This document shows positions 34,389-45,575 of a DNA stretch of 64,000 bases, one piece after another. This DNA comes from Sialis fuliginosa (Eukaryota > Arthropoda > Insecta > Megaloptera > Sialidae): positions 21,266,001-21,330,000 of the forward strand of contig OY540812.1 of the NCBI GenBank assembly GCA_961205875.1, given 5' to 3'. Numbering within the stretch: the first letter of the stretch is position 1; every line of letters starts with the position of its first letter. The notes beneath the pieces are model-generated. The model had not been told where the DNA came from and did not search any database. It saw only the letters and a list, made by a program, of their open reading frames with translations. A program made the translations under genes and the position numbers.

Positions 34389-34525
34389 TTTATCTGAAAA
34401 AATAAAAATAAATGTATTAAAACGTAAAAGTAAATTAACTTTAAAACATAATTTTCGTTAAGATTTATTGTTCACTTTTGAAACTATATAACTATAACTA
34501 TTCAGTGGTGAAAAACGAAACTTAC

Positions 34526-34575
34526 ACAATAGGGTCAGTTGTCATCTAACCTAACTTAACCGATGTTTAGTAAAT
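34526..34575 (-). other. probable 5'UTR exon of the 87-aa gene
   Basis: On the minus strand the sequence AGTTAGGTTAGATGACAACT...CCTATTGT runs into GTAAGT (34525-34520). Spliced to 34393, its only ATG gives a seven-codon upstream ORF ending at TAA across the junction, so translation should start at 34388. The 5' limit is arbitrary because the transcription start is not visible. GGTTAGGTTAG-like phrases are frequent in insect 5' regions. Confidence 0.45.
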
Positions 34576-34643
34576 AATTAAATCAGTGATTATATACTTT
34601 TAACAATTAGAGTATTTAATTTCTTTTATAAAGAATAGTTATT

Positions 34644-34768
34644 TGTGTATCTAGGGTGTAAAATAATAGTTTTTCGCACGAGTGTGAATGTTTGTTAGTC
34701 GAGGCGCCAGCCGAGACTAACAATTACACGAGTGCGAAAAACGCATTTTACACCCGAGGTGCACACAA
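34644..34768. repeat. 125-bp imperfect palindrome (small MITE)
   Basis: TGTGTATCTAGGGTGTAAAAT, then TTTTTCGCACGAGTGTG and GTTAGTC, pair in inverse with GACTAAC, CACGAGTGCGAAAAACG and ATTTTACACCCGAGG. The centre is GAGGCGCCAGCCGAG. The arms are about 55 bp. It lies about 100 bp upstream of the probable first exon of the 87-aa gene. Confidence 0.65.
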
Positions 34769-36681
34769 TATTTTTTCTACAATCCTATTGATTATATAAT
34801 ATCAACAATAATATAATATAATAATTAATTTATACAGTGTATTCCAAGTTGATTAAGGCGGCTATTACACTATCAAATAAATATGTCAAAGATCTTTGAC
34901 AAAGATTTGATCATATTTCTTTGATAAAATACGAGATTTTGTTTTATTACACTACATAAAATATTTGATAATATTTTCTCAATATTATCTAGGGATATTT
35001 TCTTCTTTTTTGGTGCATTTTGATTATTATCAGTGAATGTCATTATTTTGTTGAACATTGAACGGTTTAAGCAGCGTATTGCAAAACAGTGCGCCGACGG
35101 CAAATTTTTTTCTGACTTGATTTACTATTATCGTCATTGCTTAGTTGTTATGTTACCTAACGTAACAAAATATAGCCTGTAACCTAGCCAGAGAATGTAC
35201 CTATGAATTAAAAAAGAAACCATGTAAATCGGATTAGTGGTTCTCGAGTGATAAGCGCACTAACGAACAGACAGACAGACAGAGAGACGTTGAGCTTTAT
35301 ATATGTATATTAAGGATGTATAATGAAATTATTACATTCCCCATTTCCTGATTTTTATTAATACTCGTTCATCATTATATAGTATATAGCCATTATAAAA
35401 ATGCGAATCCATTATACGATTCAATATTTGATTAATGGTAATATAATATCTTACAAGTAAAGCTTTTAATCCTCTTTTGTTTTTTTTATACGAGAATTAA
35501 TAGAAAACATGCAATACTGAGGATCCTTTGTTTCTTTAGATTTTATATTAGTGATATATTTACTAAATATGTACATTAAATAAGTATTACCGGTAATTAT
35601 TTATCTACCTTTCCAGTAGTAATACTTACTACATAAGTTCTAGGTATGTACTTATGTACTCACAGCACGCCCAAGAATACAAAAATTGAATTTTACATTG
35701 AAAAAAGATTAAATAATGCTATTGATAATGCATATCAAATACACACGTTTTTATCAACAACCAGCGCTATTCCCCAATGTGGGCAATATGTACAATAAGC
35801 GGCATTTAGAGCTAGGCGCATGCCGTAATTTTTTCGGGACACATCGTGAGCGTGTGTAATTTTCAAATCTTGAATTGTGAGCACGCTTCAAAGTGAAACA
35901 ATCGTGCGTGAGTATATTTTTATCGTGCTTAAGTATTTTTTTTTTGTAAACTAATTTAAATTTTTTTTAATTCCTGTATAATGCCTATTATATGTATATT
36001 TTAAAATATTTTTTTATATTAAATCAATACAGTATACATAGTCAATATTGCCAATTCTATCAGAACTCCAAAAAAAAAAATCAGACTAAATTTTATATCT
36101 TAGTTCTTTGAGGTACTATATTTGGATAGTACTATAGCATAGATTACTGGTTTACAGTTAAATGGAAGATATTGTTAATTGTAGGTATTATTATTATTTT
36201 TTTGGGCGGAATGAATTTTACAGCTATACATATTATGAATGGCTTCATAACTAATTAAGAGCTTAACCGTTCAGCCATAGAAATGACTTTAAACGTGCCA
36301 TCAAAATTTTATATGATAGAAAATTGTGCTTTAAATGTTATATTAGATATACTTACAATAATATATTTAATTGAATTATTTCTTGTATGCAATTTTATTA
36401 CATTTTTTCTATTTTAGTGTATCTAAGTGCATGTTATTACTTTTTAATTTAATTAATTATTTTTTAAATTTTTGTTTGTATTAAAATTTCCTCAGGGCTT
36501 TTCCCGCTTTTATTTCGAGATCATTTTATTTTTTATATATTTTATTTAAAACTATCAATTATATGTATATTTTTTCTTAATACGTGTCATAACAATTGCA
36601 AATATTCTATAATACAGGCCTGCAAAAATTCAATTATCATATAATAGTGAAAGTACCATCAAAAACAAATAAATATATACA
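34769..36681. other. AT-rich intergenic DNA with a Helitron-like fragment
   Basis: 35060-35316 repeats the first part of the Helitron-like element at 14981-15340 (inverse: TCCTTAATATACATATATAA start; CTCGAGTGATAAGCGCACTA). No CTAG end is found. 35768-35920 is slightly GC-richer (GGCATTTAGAGCTAGGCGCA) but shows no frame. The rest is AT-rich with no gene. Confidence 0.45.
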
Positions 36682-37243
36682 GTGGGTGGGTGTACTTACA
36701 CGTGTTCGAAGTTATACTTATTTGGCGTAGTGACATCTAGCGTGCTAATGCAAAACTAAATACCTGTTTTACCGACTGTCATAACAGAAATTTGAATTAC
36801 CTACACCTAACCTAACTCCATGGTGTTGTTTTTCTTACATGGTACACACACATCGTTGCAGGGGTTATTTTAGTGTATAGTTGTAACTTGTTTTTGCAGT
36901 TCTAAAAATGAAAACTGCAGTTGTAAAAGTCAATTTGTGTAGTTGAAAATTATAAAAGTAGAGCAAAAAAATGTCATTACAACCAATAAAACACAAATAT
37001 ACTACAAAAAAATATATCTGGTTGGAAATATATACAACAAAGAATATATAGATAAATATAGTTGAAAAGCAAAAAAAGGTCATTTTACATACTTATACTA
37101 AAAAAAGCACCCAGTTGAAAAATTACAAGTACAAAGTAAAAAAAAAGGAAAATGTGTAGTTGTAAAATTTTCTTAAAATAACCCCTGCATCGTTGCGTGC
37201 AACGAACGTATTTCGTTGCCGTTGCATTACTAAGAAGTATAAC
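36682..37243. repeat. older repeat hosting the hAT MITE; paralogue of the 16778 host
   Basis: GTGGGTGGGTGTACTTACAC, then GAAGTTATACTTATTTGGCG and TAGTGACATCTAGCGTGC, match in inverse the sequences on both sides of the MITE at 16778-17194. AGAAGTATAACTTC at 37231 is the inverse of the GAAGTTATACTT block, so the repeat may itself have inverted ends. Non-coding. Confidence 0.5.
36859..37187. mobile_element. hAT MITE, 329 bp, TSD CATCGTTG
   Basis: CAGGGGTTATTTTA at the left and TAAAATAACCCCTG at the right are a perfect 14-bp TIR of hAT type. They are flanked by a perfect 8-bp duplication CATCGTTG (36851-36858 and 37188-37195). Subterminal motifs GTAGTTGTAAAA recur near both ends. The 72-residue minus frame inside is AT-rich and shows no domain. 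Confidence 0.9.
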
Positions 37244-37885
37244 TTCAAAAATATCAAAATTGATTATATTATTGTAAGTTTGATTTAATTTTATAAAGTT
37301 ATCCAGAAAATTAATTACAAATTATCATAAGGAAACTTGACTTTATATTTGTGTTTTAATTCAATAGACAGCATAATTTAGCTCTCAAGTTGAACTTGGC
37401 ACATAATTCAGACGCTATTGTTCACAAGCATAGTCAAGGATTATATTTCCTTTATATTTCCCGTAGAATGCTGCAGTCTGGATATACCCAACCCAATTTA
37501 ATTTACATGAGTACCTATTCAAAATGATATGTATTTTTAACTTGTGATCAGCGTTTTAAACGACATGAAAATTCAATGATGTTAGTAAATTTAAATTACT
37601 AAAATCAAAGTTTTTGTAAATATCAATTTCATTCGATTTTTATTTTGCTACCTTTTGGCAGCTATAAAATCATAGGTACCATATATATATATTTATTACG
37701 CCATCTAATAATTCATTTATTCTTCGTACGTTTTTAATGTTACTAATTATTGCTCAGACCCTTGTTGGATAGCGTGATAATATCTAGAAGGCTCTGACAG
37801 ACAGACAAACAGACACAATATCCTTTTTCCGATTTCAGTACGGAACACTAAAAATATCAAAATGGATTATCCATACTAATCCTTA

Positions 37886-38085
37886 TCCATACTAATATTA
37901 TAAAAGCGAAAGTGTGTGCCTCTCTCTCTCTCTTCCAATTTATATGAGATTTTTTTTTTGTAATTAATATTTTACACTCCATCATATATGAAGAATTGTA
38001 ATTAGTTTCATTCGATCCGGTGGAAAAAATATCACGGGATGGGGGTTTCGAAATCCACGCGAGCGAACCCGAGGGTAACAGCTAG
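37886..38085 (+). mobile_element. non-autonomous Helitron-like element, 200 bp
   Basis: It begins after A with TCCATACTAATATTATAAAA and ends GCGAACCCGAGGGTAACAGCTAG before T, the A|TC...CTAG|T plan of Helitrons. A short GC-rich stretch with pairing potential lies just before the end. Inside, TTTCATTCGATCCGGTGG then ATCACGGGATGGGGG is the core shared with the tandem units at 10060-11104 and 24494-27367. The first ten bases are also duplicated just upstream (37871-37880). Non-coding. Confidence 0.65.
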
Positions 38086-39149
38086 TATTCTGTAAATAGA
38101 CTCACATAAATTATTTTCAGTTTATTCTTCTGAATAAATAATCGTTAGTAATAAAGAATGGCAATATTTTAAAAGTTTCATAAAATATATTCTACCTACT
38201 TTAAATTTCCTACAAACAAAATAATAAATCAAACAATGGTGCCAAGAAATTTGAATCACAAAAAGACATATGTAATTATTAGACAAAATAATCGTTGTTG
38301 TATAGTTTCTATGTGTAACCATATTTAGAAAATCGAAAACTCTCCAAATATGTTCGAACACAATATATTCGTATGTTATCTTGTATAGAATGTATGGAAG
38401 TGATGATACAGCAAAAGGTGATAGACTTATTGTTGTTGGATGATTTTTCTTCATCCACCAAACTCTCCCCATTGGCGACGTGATGTCTGATTGCCATCTG
38501 TTATCATATCAGTGGTCTTTAGAATTTTGTTTTATGAAATTGAGATTTTTTCTACAATTTTATTTGAATTTGTATTTAAATGTAAATTAAAGTAGTAGAT
38601 ACTGTAACTGAATTGTACTTATTTTGTTATAATATGTATATAAAAATAATTTTAGGGGTCTATCAGTGTCAAAAAGTTGAGAAACACTGAATTAAAGAAT
38701 TAAAACAGAAATAATAAAAACAAAAGTCTGGAACAGTGGCAGGGGCTAGAAGGGTAATAAAACAATTTGGATCAGATCCAACTAAACTTTTTCAGTTATA
38801 TCTATTTGTCAGGAAAATAAATATTGGAGTAGCAGGAAAATATAGAACTTTGGTTGGATTTATTAATGCTCAAAATTATAAAGAATTTGCTCTAAAGCAA
38901 ATCATTTTTTCCCAGTGTACGGATTTATATTATGTTAAAACTAAAACTGTCAGTTGCATTGAAAATATACCTTACAGACAGACTTTGATGTGCTTTTATT
39001 TACTAGACATGAGTAAAATAATTTTATTTGATTCGGCGAATTTATACTCGTAGAATATTTATATTTTTAATCTATTATCTGAAATTTTAAATAAATAAAT
39101 GTAATCTGAATAAGATCATATTTTTCTATCATAATAGGTAGGTATCTAT
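38086..39149. other. AT-rich DNA with a hAT-like remnant; ORFs doubtful
   Basis: 38511-38689 starts CAGTGGTCTTTAGAATTTTG and ends AAAAAGTTGAGAAACACTG, facing hAT-type ends without matching flanks. Two open frames (minus 38122-38472, 116 codons; plus 38736-39053, 105 codons) have no recognisable domain, signal or splice context. At this base composition frames of this size are expected by chance somewhere in 64 kb. I do not call them as genes. Confidence 0.4.
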
Positions 39150-39649
39150 TAAAAAAAATTCGGTCAAGACATACCGGGTGTATGCCATAATGGTTCCGAA
39201 ATACGTAATACGTAAGCCACTTACAGGTGCATTTTTAAGTTAGAAAAAATATAAAATTAGGGTCATTTCTACTAATTGGGATCTACATTTTATTATTTTA
39301 TTTATTTATTTTTTATTTATTTGCTTTGTTGCTTCCTGCAGGTGCCATTTTTGATTTAGAAAAAAAGAAGGTCAAATTCCACTGGTTTGATTATACATTT
39401 TGACCTGCCACATACCTTGGTATAAAAACAAATATATATTTTTGCCTAGTTTTAACTCCTTAACGCCTCTCCCACTTATGGTTTCAAAAAAATGTACATC
39501 TTTTACTAGAAGGTATTATTTTACATGTTCAGTAAAAATTTCAAGTTTCTAGCTTATATAATTTACGAGATATTTTGCTTTAACTGAAAAGAACGCACGG
39601 ACGGACGACAAAGTGAAATTAATAGGGTTTCTTCGGAACCATAAAAAAT
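39150..39649 (+). mobile_element. shortest two-ended copy of the palindrome-arm element (500 bp)
   Basis: It starts AATTCGGTCAAGACATACCG and ends GGGTTTCTTCGGAACCATAA, the two ends that bound 8105-9205. The middle sub-repeats are mostly deleted, leaving an AT-rich TTTATTTATTTATTTTTTAT joint. It defines the element as a non-autonomous repeat with dissimilar ends rather than simple TIRs. It is non-coding. Confidence 0.65.
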
Positions 39650-41447
39650 GTGTTTCTATCTAAAAATATGGGTAGATATATGTATGTAGGTATATGTATG
39701 TGCCTATATATTTTAATATTTAAAACATCTACAGTCATCTATATAGAATCTAGACTAAGATTTAAATGTAGATTTGTGTATTTATAATATCACATGAATT
39801 AATAATAATAAAAGTATATATAAAATTTTCATATTTTCATGTAATGTGGGTATTTTGAAACAATACAATATAATCAGACGAAAATTTATGTATAATTTAA
39901 TAAACAGCTAAACAAAACGGTATCCATATTCCCATTATTAAAGTAAACAAACAAATCATTAAATTAAGTACACAAGCGAAGAATAATAAAAGGCATTATA
40001 CACAGTATATATACATATAATCAATACAATTATTCATTTACAGCATATTCGATCCACTTTTTTACGTATAAATTACAAAATAAGTACAACACATTGATTT
40101 TTCTTGGAAGTGTCACTGGTTTACACCCTATTGTGTAGTGCACCCCCACCTACCCTAACTCACGACACCTGACGGCCCTGACGTCTATATACATAGCGTC
40201 ACATCGAATAAACGTTATTTTATCGTTTTTTTCATGTTTTGTCGCATAATTTAATGTTAATGTTGGCAGTAGTGTATTATAAAAATGCGAAAAGGAAATA
40301 CAATATTAATAATGATATATTATATAAGAATTTTACATTTATAATATAATGAAGAGGTATCTACCTCTGGGTTTGATTGTTTGTCCTTAATGGTCTTAAA
40401 AACAAATTGGACCGTCCCGGGTGCCAAGGTGCAAGATGGTGCCTAAATGAGGCAGAGGAGCTTGATGAAATTTTTTTTCATAAACACGAGGATGCGAAAG
40501 TAATTTTTAGAGGGTGCCAAATTTTCCCTGTTAACGAAAAATAGTAATTTGTAATTGAGGGGGTGCATAATTAACAAGTACCAGCCTTTCTTAGTTCGCC
40601 ACTGCTAAGACCATCGAAATATTTATAATGACTTGTAATTCTGATAGGAAATATCAATAAGGTCTGTTGAAAAGATCTTATAGTTTTTTATAATCAATTT
40701 TTTTTATATAATTTCGTTCATTTTCCACCAAAAATCAAAGACTACAGGTCATTGAAATATGTAGGTATATTGAAATTCTCCTATTACTTATATGAAAAAT
40801 AGATTCCAACTTCCTTGTCCACCTATACAAAATCTAACAGCAGATGTTAGTATTGTCCTTCTTTGTCTTCGTGACGTCATCTATACACGACCGCGCAAAG
40901 CCTACTTGTGAGCAAAATCCAAACCATTTCCTTATATTATTTGTTTTTCCCCCTCCGCCACAACAACTACAAACAGACAGCCTGTACGTAATTATTTCTA
41001 AAATCAATATAATGTGTTAACTGTGATTCATTCTATTTTACAAGTTTTTTGTTTTATTTAACATTTAATCAATTTTATTATAATATCATACTATATAGGC
41101 ACTTAGGAAGTAAGTTTTTTTTTACTTAACTATTGTCAATTGTTAATTAATTATTAATACACTTCTTCGTTTACTATCCTTCTTGATAATAAAAACGAAA
41201 AACACAAAAAGAGAAGGATAAAGAATAAAAATCAAATTTAAAAAAAATAAGGACAATTATGAATGAAGGATAAGAACAAAAATAGTCTAAACCAAAACAA
41301 TTAAGTCTATTAACAACCAGTTAATTAACTTTTTTTAATAAAAATCTTCACCAATGTTATACTCGTATTTATCTAAAAAAATAAAAATATTGAAATATGT
41401 CTTATTTTTTGACAATTGATTTTATACCAAAATCAACTTTACAAAAG
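39650..41447. other. AT-rich intergenic DNA
   Basis: No gene is seen. 40120-40200 and 40860-40990 are slightly GC-richer (CCCCCACCTACCCTAACTCA; CCCCCTCCGCCACAACAACT). A hAT-like GTTCGCCACTGCTA end fragment lies near 40597. Confidence 0.4.
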
Positions 41448-43153
41448 GGTCAATCCATATGAAATGGTCCAAAATTAAATTAAATGGTTGCTTGGCCATT
41501 CTAAAAAAAATTGATTTTTTGTGTGTTATTACCCTAACATGTTGGTAGTTCGAAACGACCATTATTTTAATTTTATTGTTTTTTGTTTTCGCGTGACGGC
41601 CATATTTGTTCTACAGGTCGCAACATTTTTTGTACTTTAAAGGGTTCGCGGAAACTAAAATATCTCAGCTTCTATCAAACCTTTCAACACGGGACTAAAA
41701 GCAAATTGTTCAGAATAAAACGGGCTACAAGATTACTTCTAGACATTTTCACCTAAATGTTATCCTTAAGGGTGAAATTTCAGCCTTAATTCTTAGTTCT
41801 ATTTTTGAAAAAATCCCATTTTCAAGGGGATGTTTTTGCAAGAAGGGGAAAAGTAAACAAGTCAAATTATTTTTTACAAATAGGTGGGTACTAGTTGTAT
41901 TCACACACCAAAGTTCAACTCTGAGACTTGCCCCCCTTTATTTCAAAAAATTCTCAAAATTTGAAAATTTGAGAAAATGGCACTTTTCAAAGCTAAATAA
42001 CTCTGGTGGGGGACCAGATAAAAATCTGAAATTTTAGCCCATAATAGTACTACATAATGGTATTATGTACCAAAAATTTTGAGATTGAGATTTAACTACA
42101 GGCAGTGGTATTGCAACCACAATATTCAATAGGAGTTCATATGTTAATAAAGAGTGTCAACATTAATATAATATCTATTACTATCTTTTTTCTTCTTGGA
42201 AATAGAAGAATGCTTGAATGAAGAAAAAAATTGTATTTTTTCTGAATGTTTTTAAAATCTCATTTTTTATTTTCTGTCACTTCCGGTTGAACCGGAAATG
42301 ATATCAACTTTTGTTTTTCAAAGGTTACACCCTATATATATTTTATTTTTAGATAGAAAATTAGGTCAGCTTTAAAAATTTATAACACATATAATAACTT
42401 AAATTAACTCATAACAAAGATATAACATGTTTTAGTTATTATTGAAACAAAATTAGAACATGTATACGCTCATTGAAACATGCATTTTTGTGGTTGCAAT
42501 ACCACTGCTTGTAGTCAAATCTCAATCTCAAAATTTTTGGTACATAATACCATTATGTAGTACTATTATGGGCTAAAATTTCAGATTTTTATCTGGTCCC
42601 CCACCAGAGTTATTTAGCTTTGAAAAGTGCCATTTTCTCAAATTTTCAAATTTTGAGAATTTTTTGAAATAAAGGGGGGCAAGTCTCAGAGTTGAACATT
42701 GGTGTGTGAATACAACTAGTACCCACCTATTTGTAAAAAATAATTTGACTTGTTAACTTTTCCCCTTCTTGCAAAAACATCCCCTTGAAAATGGGATTTT
42801 TTCAAAAATAGAACTAAGAATTAAGGCTGAAATTTCAACCTTTAGGATAACATTTAGGTGAAAATGTCTAGAAGTAATCTTGTAGCCCGTTTTATTCTGA
42901 ACAATTTGCTTTTAGTCCCGTGTTGAAAGGTTTGATAGAAGCTGAGATATTTTAGTTTCCGCGAACCCTTTAAAGTACAAAAAATGCTGCGACCTGTAGA
43001 ACAAATATGGCCGTCACGCGAAAACAAAAAACAATAAAATTAAAATAATGGTCGTTTCGAACTACCAACATGTTAGGGTAATTACACACAAAAAATCAAT
43101 TTTTTTTAGAATGATCGAGCAACCAGTGCTGGACCAGTTCATATGGATTGACC
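41448..43153. mobile_element. 1.7-kb palindrome with ~0.67-kb near-identical arms
   Basis: The left arm (41448-42122) starts GGTCAATCCATATGAA and the right arm (42488-43153) ends ATATGGATTGACC. Base by base they agree except for scattered substitutions and small indels, for example near the outer tip and AAGGGTGAAA against AAAGGTTGAAA. The 365-bp loop holds the CACTTCCGGTTGAACCGGAA hairpin-like motif. Both ends are followed or preceded by the direct repeat CAAAAG (41442-41447 and 43154-43159), a candidate 6-bp target duplication. No transposase frame is present. Confidence 0.75.
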
Positions 43154-43159
43154 CAAAAG

Positions 43160-43699
43160 TAGAATTAATCATTCGATTGATTTACTCATACAATCAACTT
43201 ATTGCAACAGTTATAAATTTCATAGCGTTTAAATATCTAGCTTTTTATCCTCAAATAATTTATGTTGGTTAAATAATTTTTTATTATTATAGCCGAGGTA
43301 AAAACAATTTTTTATCAAAGTATATTATAATTTAGAACTATATAATATATACATACGGATGTCTAAAATGAAAGTAAATGTTCACATATCCCTTTTGGGC
43401 TTCATTTACTAAAGGTCCTAGAAGAGTAATGTTTCAATTATGCATTTTTTAATTAACTACCTCGAAATAAACGTTACCACGGGGTTTGTACAAGCTCTCA
43501 GAGTATCAGTTAATGTATTTTAGAATAAATAAACATAAATACCAACTTTAAAGTTCCAAAACAAGTAAAATGGTAATTATAAACTTAAAAAAAATGTTAA
43601 CCACCTCTTCATAATCAAGAATAAGAATATATTTTGAAATTTTTGAGTCTATATGTTGTTTTATAAGCAATACAATCCATTTTGATAGTTTATTTTTAT
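43160..43699. other. AT-rich intergenic DNA
   Basis: No gene is seen. Short frames here overlap the palindrome arm or the dispersed repeat that follows. Confidence 0.4.
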
Positions 43700-44379
43700 T
43701 TTTACTTCCATGTTCTAAAAGAAAAGTATTGTAATACCATCGAAAAATCGTGTCCGAGATAAGAGCAGATTTTGATTGTGCTAACTTCAAAACTTAAAGA
43801 AAAGTTAATTTCCGCATGGCGGCTGTGCGTGTGCCTGGATGTAGAAATTTCTTTCATTCACGATAATTACTGTAAAAATGCACCACTTTGAATTATTTTT
43901 GGGGAAAATGTTTATCTCGGTGAGTACTCCAGACCTATTGATTTTGGTGCTAATCGGATTATGGTTTTTAGAAATATTCGAAATTTTGTAACTTTTATCG
44001 TCTAAAAAGTGAACATTGCGAGTATTATCTCACTAATTTTGATAAGACTTGGTACATTTGTAGTTCAATTGAACCTAAGGGACATTTATTAAAGTAAATA
44101 AGTTTTATTTATGACAAATCCCATTAAAATTTTTCATATATTAAAAATTATTTAAAAATATATTAAAAAACATGTAAGTCATGTATGGTTGTCCATATCG
44201 ATATTTTGTTTTATAAGCATGGCACAAAAATGATTGAACCAAGTATGTATTAGTTGTTATTAAAATTAAAATATCACCAATACCACAGCGATGGAAATGA
44301 AGTGCCTACATTTTTAGAAAAGCCAGTCGCGCGGACGTATTTTTAAATACACGCGCGTGAACCCGCGGGGGAATTCTAG
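43700..44379 (+). repeat. dispersed repeat with Helitron-like 3' end, copy A
   Basis: Ordered blocks shared with 51690-52050 are TTACTTCCATGTTC, then GAGATAAG(A/G)GC, then GGCTGTGCGTGTG-like, TATTGATTTTGGTGCTRATC, and GACTTGG(T/C)ACA..TTGTAGTTC. The right end ACGCGCGTGAACCCGCGGGG then AATTCTAG|T looks like a Helitron 3' terminus (hairpin plus CTAG before T). The left boundary is unknown. Confidence 0.5.
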
Positions 44380-44459
44380 TAATTAAAAAATATCCATTGA
44401 CTACTACATATATTCTTATTTCTATAGTCTTACATCATTCATTCCAACTATAAAGATCC

Positions 44460-44720
44460 AAAACAAGTGAGTTCGCGTATGGTATTACGGAGTCCATAGA
44501 ATATAAATAAGCGTTGTTCGCTGCTGCGTTGCCTTTTTAGGAAACCAGTGTGAAAGCAAGTGCAGTGGGCGCGTTGCTGCCCTCAACGGGGCGGAGCGCC
44601 CACTTGCCCGCTGCTGCATACAGGTCGAGACCATGTGGTACTCTGTGACGTATTGTAACAGATAATTACATTTCTGTTGTCCCAGGCGAGATCTGTTGTG
44701 ATTGATTCATACAATCTCAT
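44460..44720. promoter_or_regulatory. GC-rich island with TATAAATA, possible promoter
   Basis: A TATAAATAAG motif (about 44503) is followed by an abrupt GC/CpG-rich stretch (GTTCGCTGCTGCGTTGCC, then GTGGGCGCGTTGCTGCC, GGGGCGGAGCGCCCAC). GGGCGC...GCGCCC makes a short inverted repeat. An Inr-like CCAGTG lies about 38 bases after the TATA. No downstream coding frame was found, so this is only a candidate. Confidence 0.3.
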
Positions 44721-44728
44721 GCGTTAAT

Positions 44729-45567
44729 CAGGGCCGTAACTAGAGGCTCGGGGGCCCCGGGGCAGCAGGTGATCGAGGGGCCCCCCTTATAAAAATTTTT
44801 TTGAACAATTTTGAAGTATATGACTATTTTCGAAAAAAATAAGTTTTTCAATAAAAATGTGATTGCTTTTTAAATAATTATTAATATTTTTTATAAACAA
44901 TGAAAACTACACAAGTAAATAATTTTTTTGAAAAAAAACAAACAATATTTTCTCATATCGAGCTGCATAAAATTCGATATAGTACATTAGTGAAACTTTT
45001 TGTACCTTTACTGACCATTTTTACAGTATTTCTTGTACGATTTTTTTAAATATCTCCAATTCTATTGGCCGGAATTAAAAAATAATAAAATCATTTTAAT
45101 ATTCATGTTATGAATTTCCTTATAAAAATAAATTAAAAATTTTATAATTTTGTTACAGAACCTATTTACAACGACCAATAAAATCAATTTTAATAAAATT
45201 TTGTGGGAAGATATTCCTTATGATTAGAAATATGTAAATGTGACATTTTCCAAATCAAAACGGCTAAAAAACACATTTAAAAATAAAAATTGACTCGTTG
45301 ATATCTTGTGAGCAACAAATGGTAAAGGGACATTCTTTTTTTGTAAATTTTTTTATGTACTATGCGATGGCGCTAAAGATAATTCTGTAAATATATTAAA
45401 CAATTTTTTTTTGAGTTTTTGTTTTTGAAAAATTTTCTCCGTGTTGAAACAAAATGACTAACTCAAAACTTTTTTTATCCTATTTCGTAAAAAAATATCT
45501 TCCTTTTTCGGGGCCCCCCTAAGCGCGGGGGCCCCGGGGCACAGCCCCGGCGGTAGTTACGGCCCTG
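44729..45567. mobile_element. hAT non-autonomous element, 839 bp, TSD GCGTTAAT
   Basis: CAGGGCCGTAACTA at the left and TAGTTACGGCCCTG at the right are a perfect 14-bp TIR, with a perfect 8-bp duplication GCGTTAAT outside (44721-44728 and 45568-45575). Subterminal blocks are extremely G/C-rich on both sides (GGGGGCCCCGGGGC and its inverse), while the 700-bp inside is AT-rich and without a coding frame. It is a typical deletion derivative or MITE of the hAT superfamily. Confidence 0.9.
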
Positions 45568-45575
45568 GCGTTAAT

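Noticed and set aside
38122-38472. 116-codon minus-strand frame
   Set aside because: AT-driven Ile/Tyr/Phe composition, no recognisable family, overlapped by another open frame on the same strand.
38736-39053. 105-codon plus-strand frame starting MAGARRVIKQFG
   Set aside because: No domain, signal or splice support, and a frame this long is expected about once by chance in 64 kb at this AT content. A homologue search would change this.
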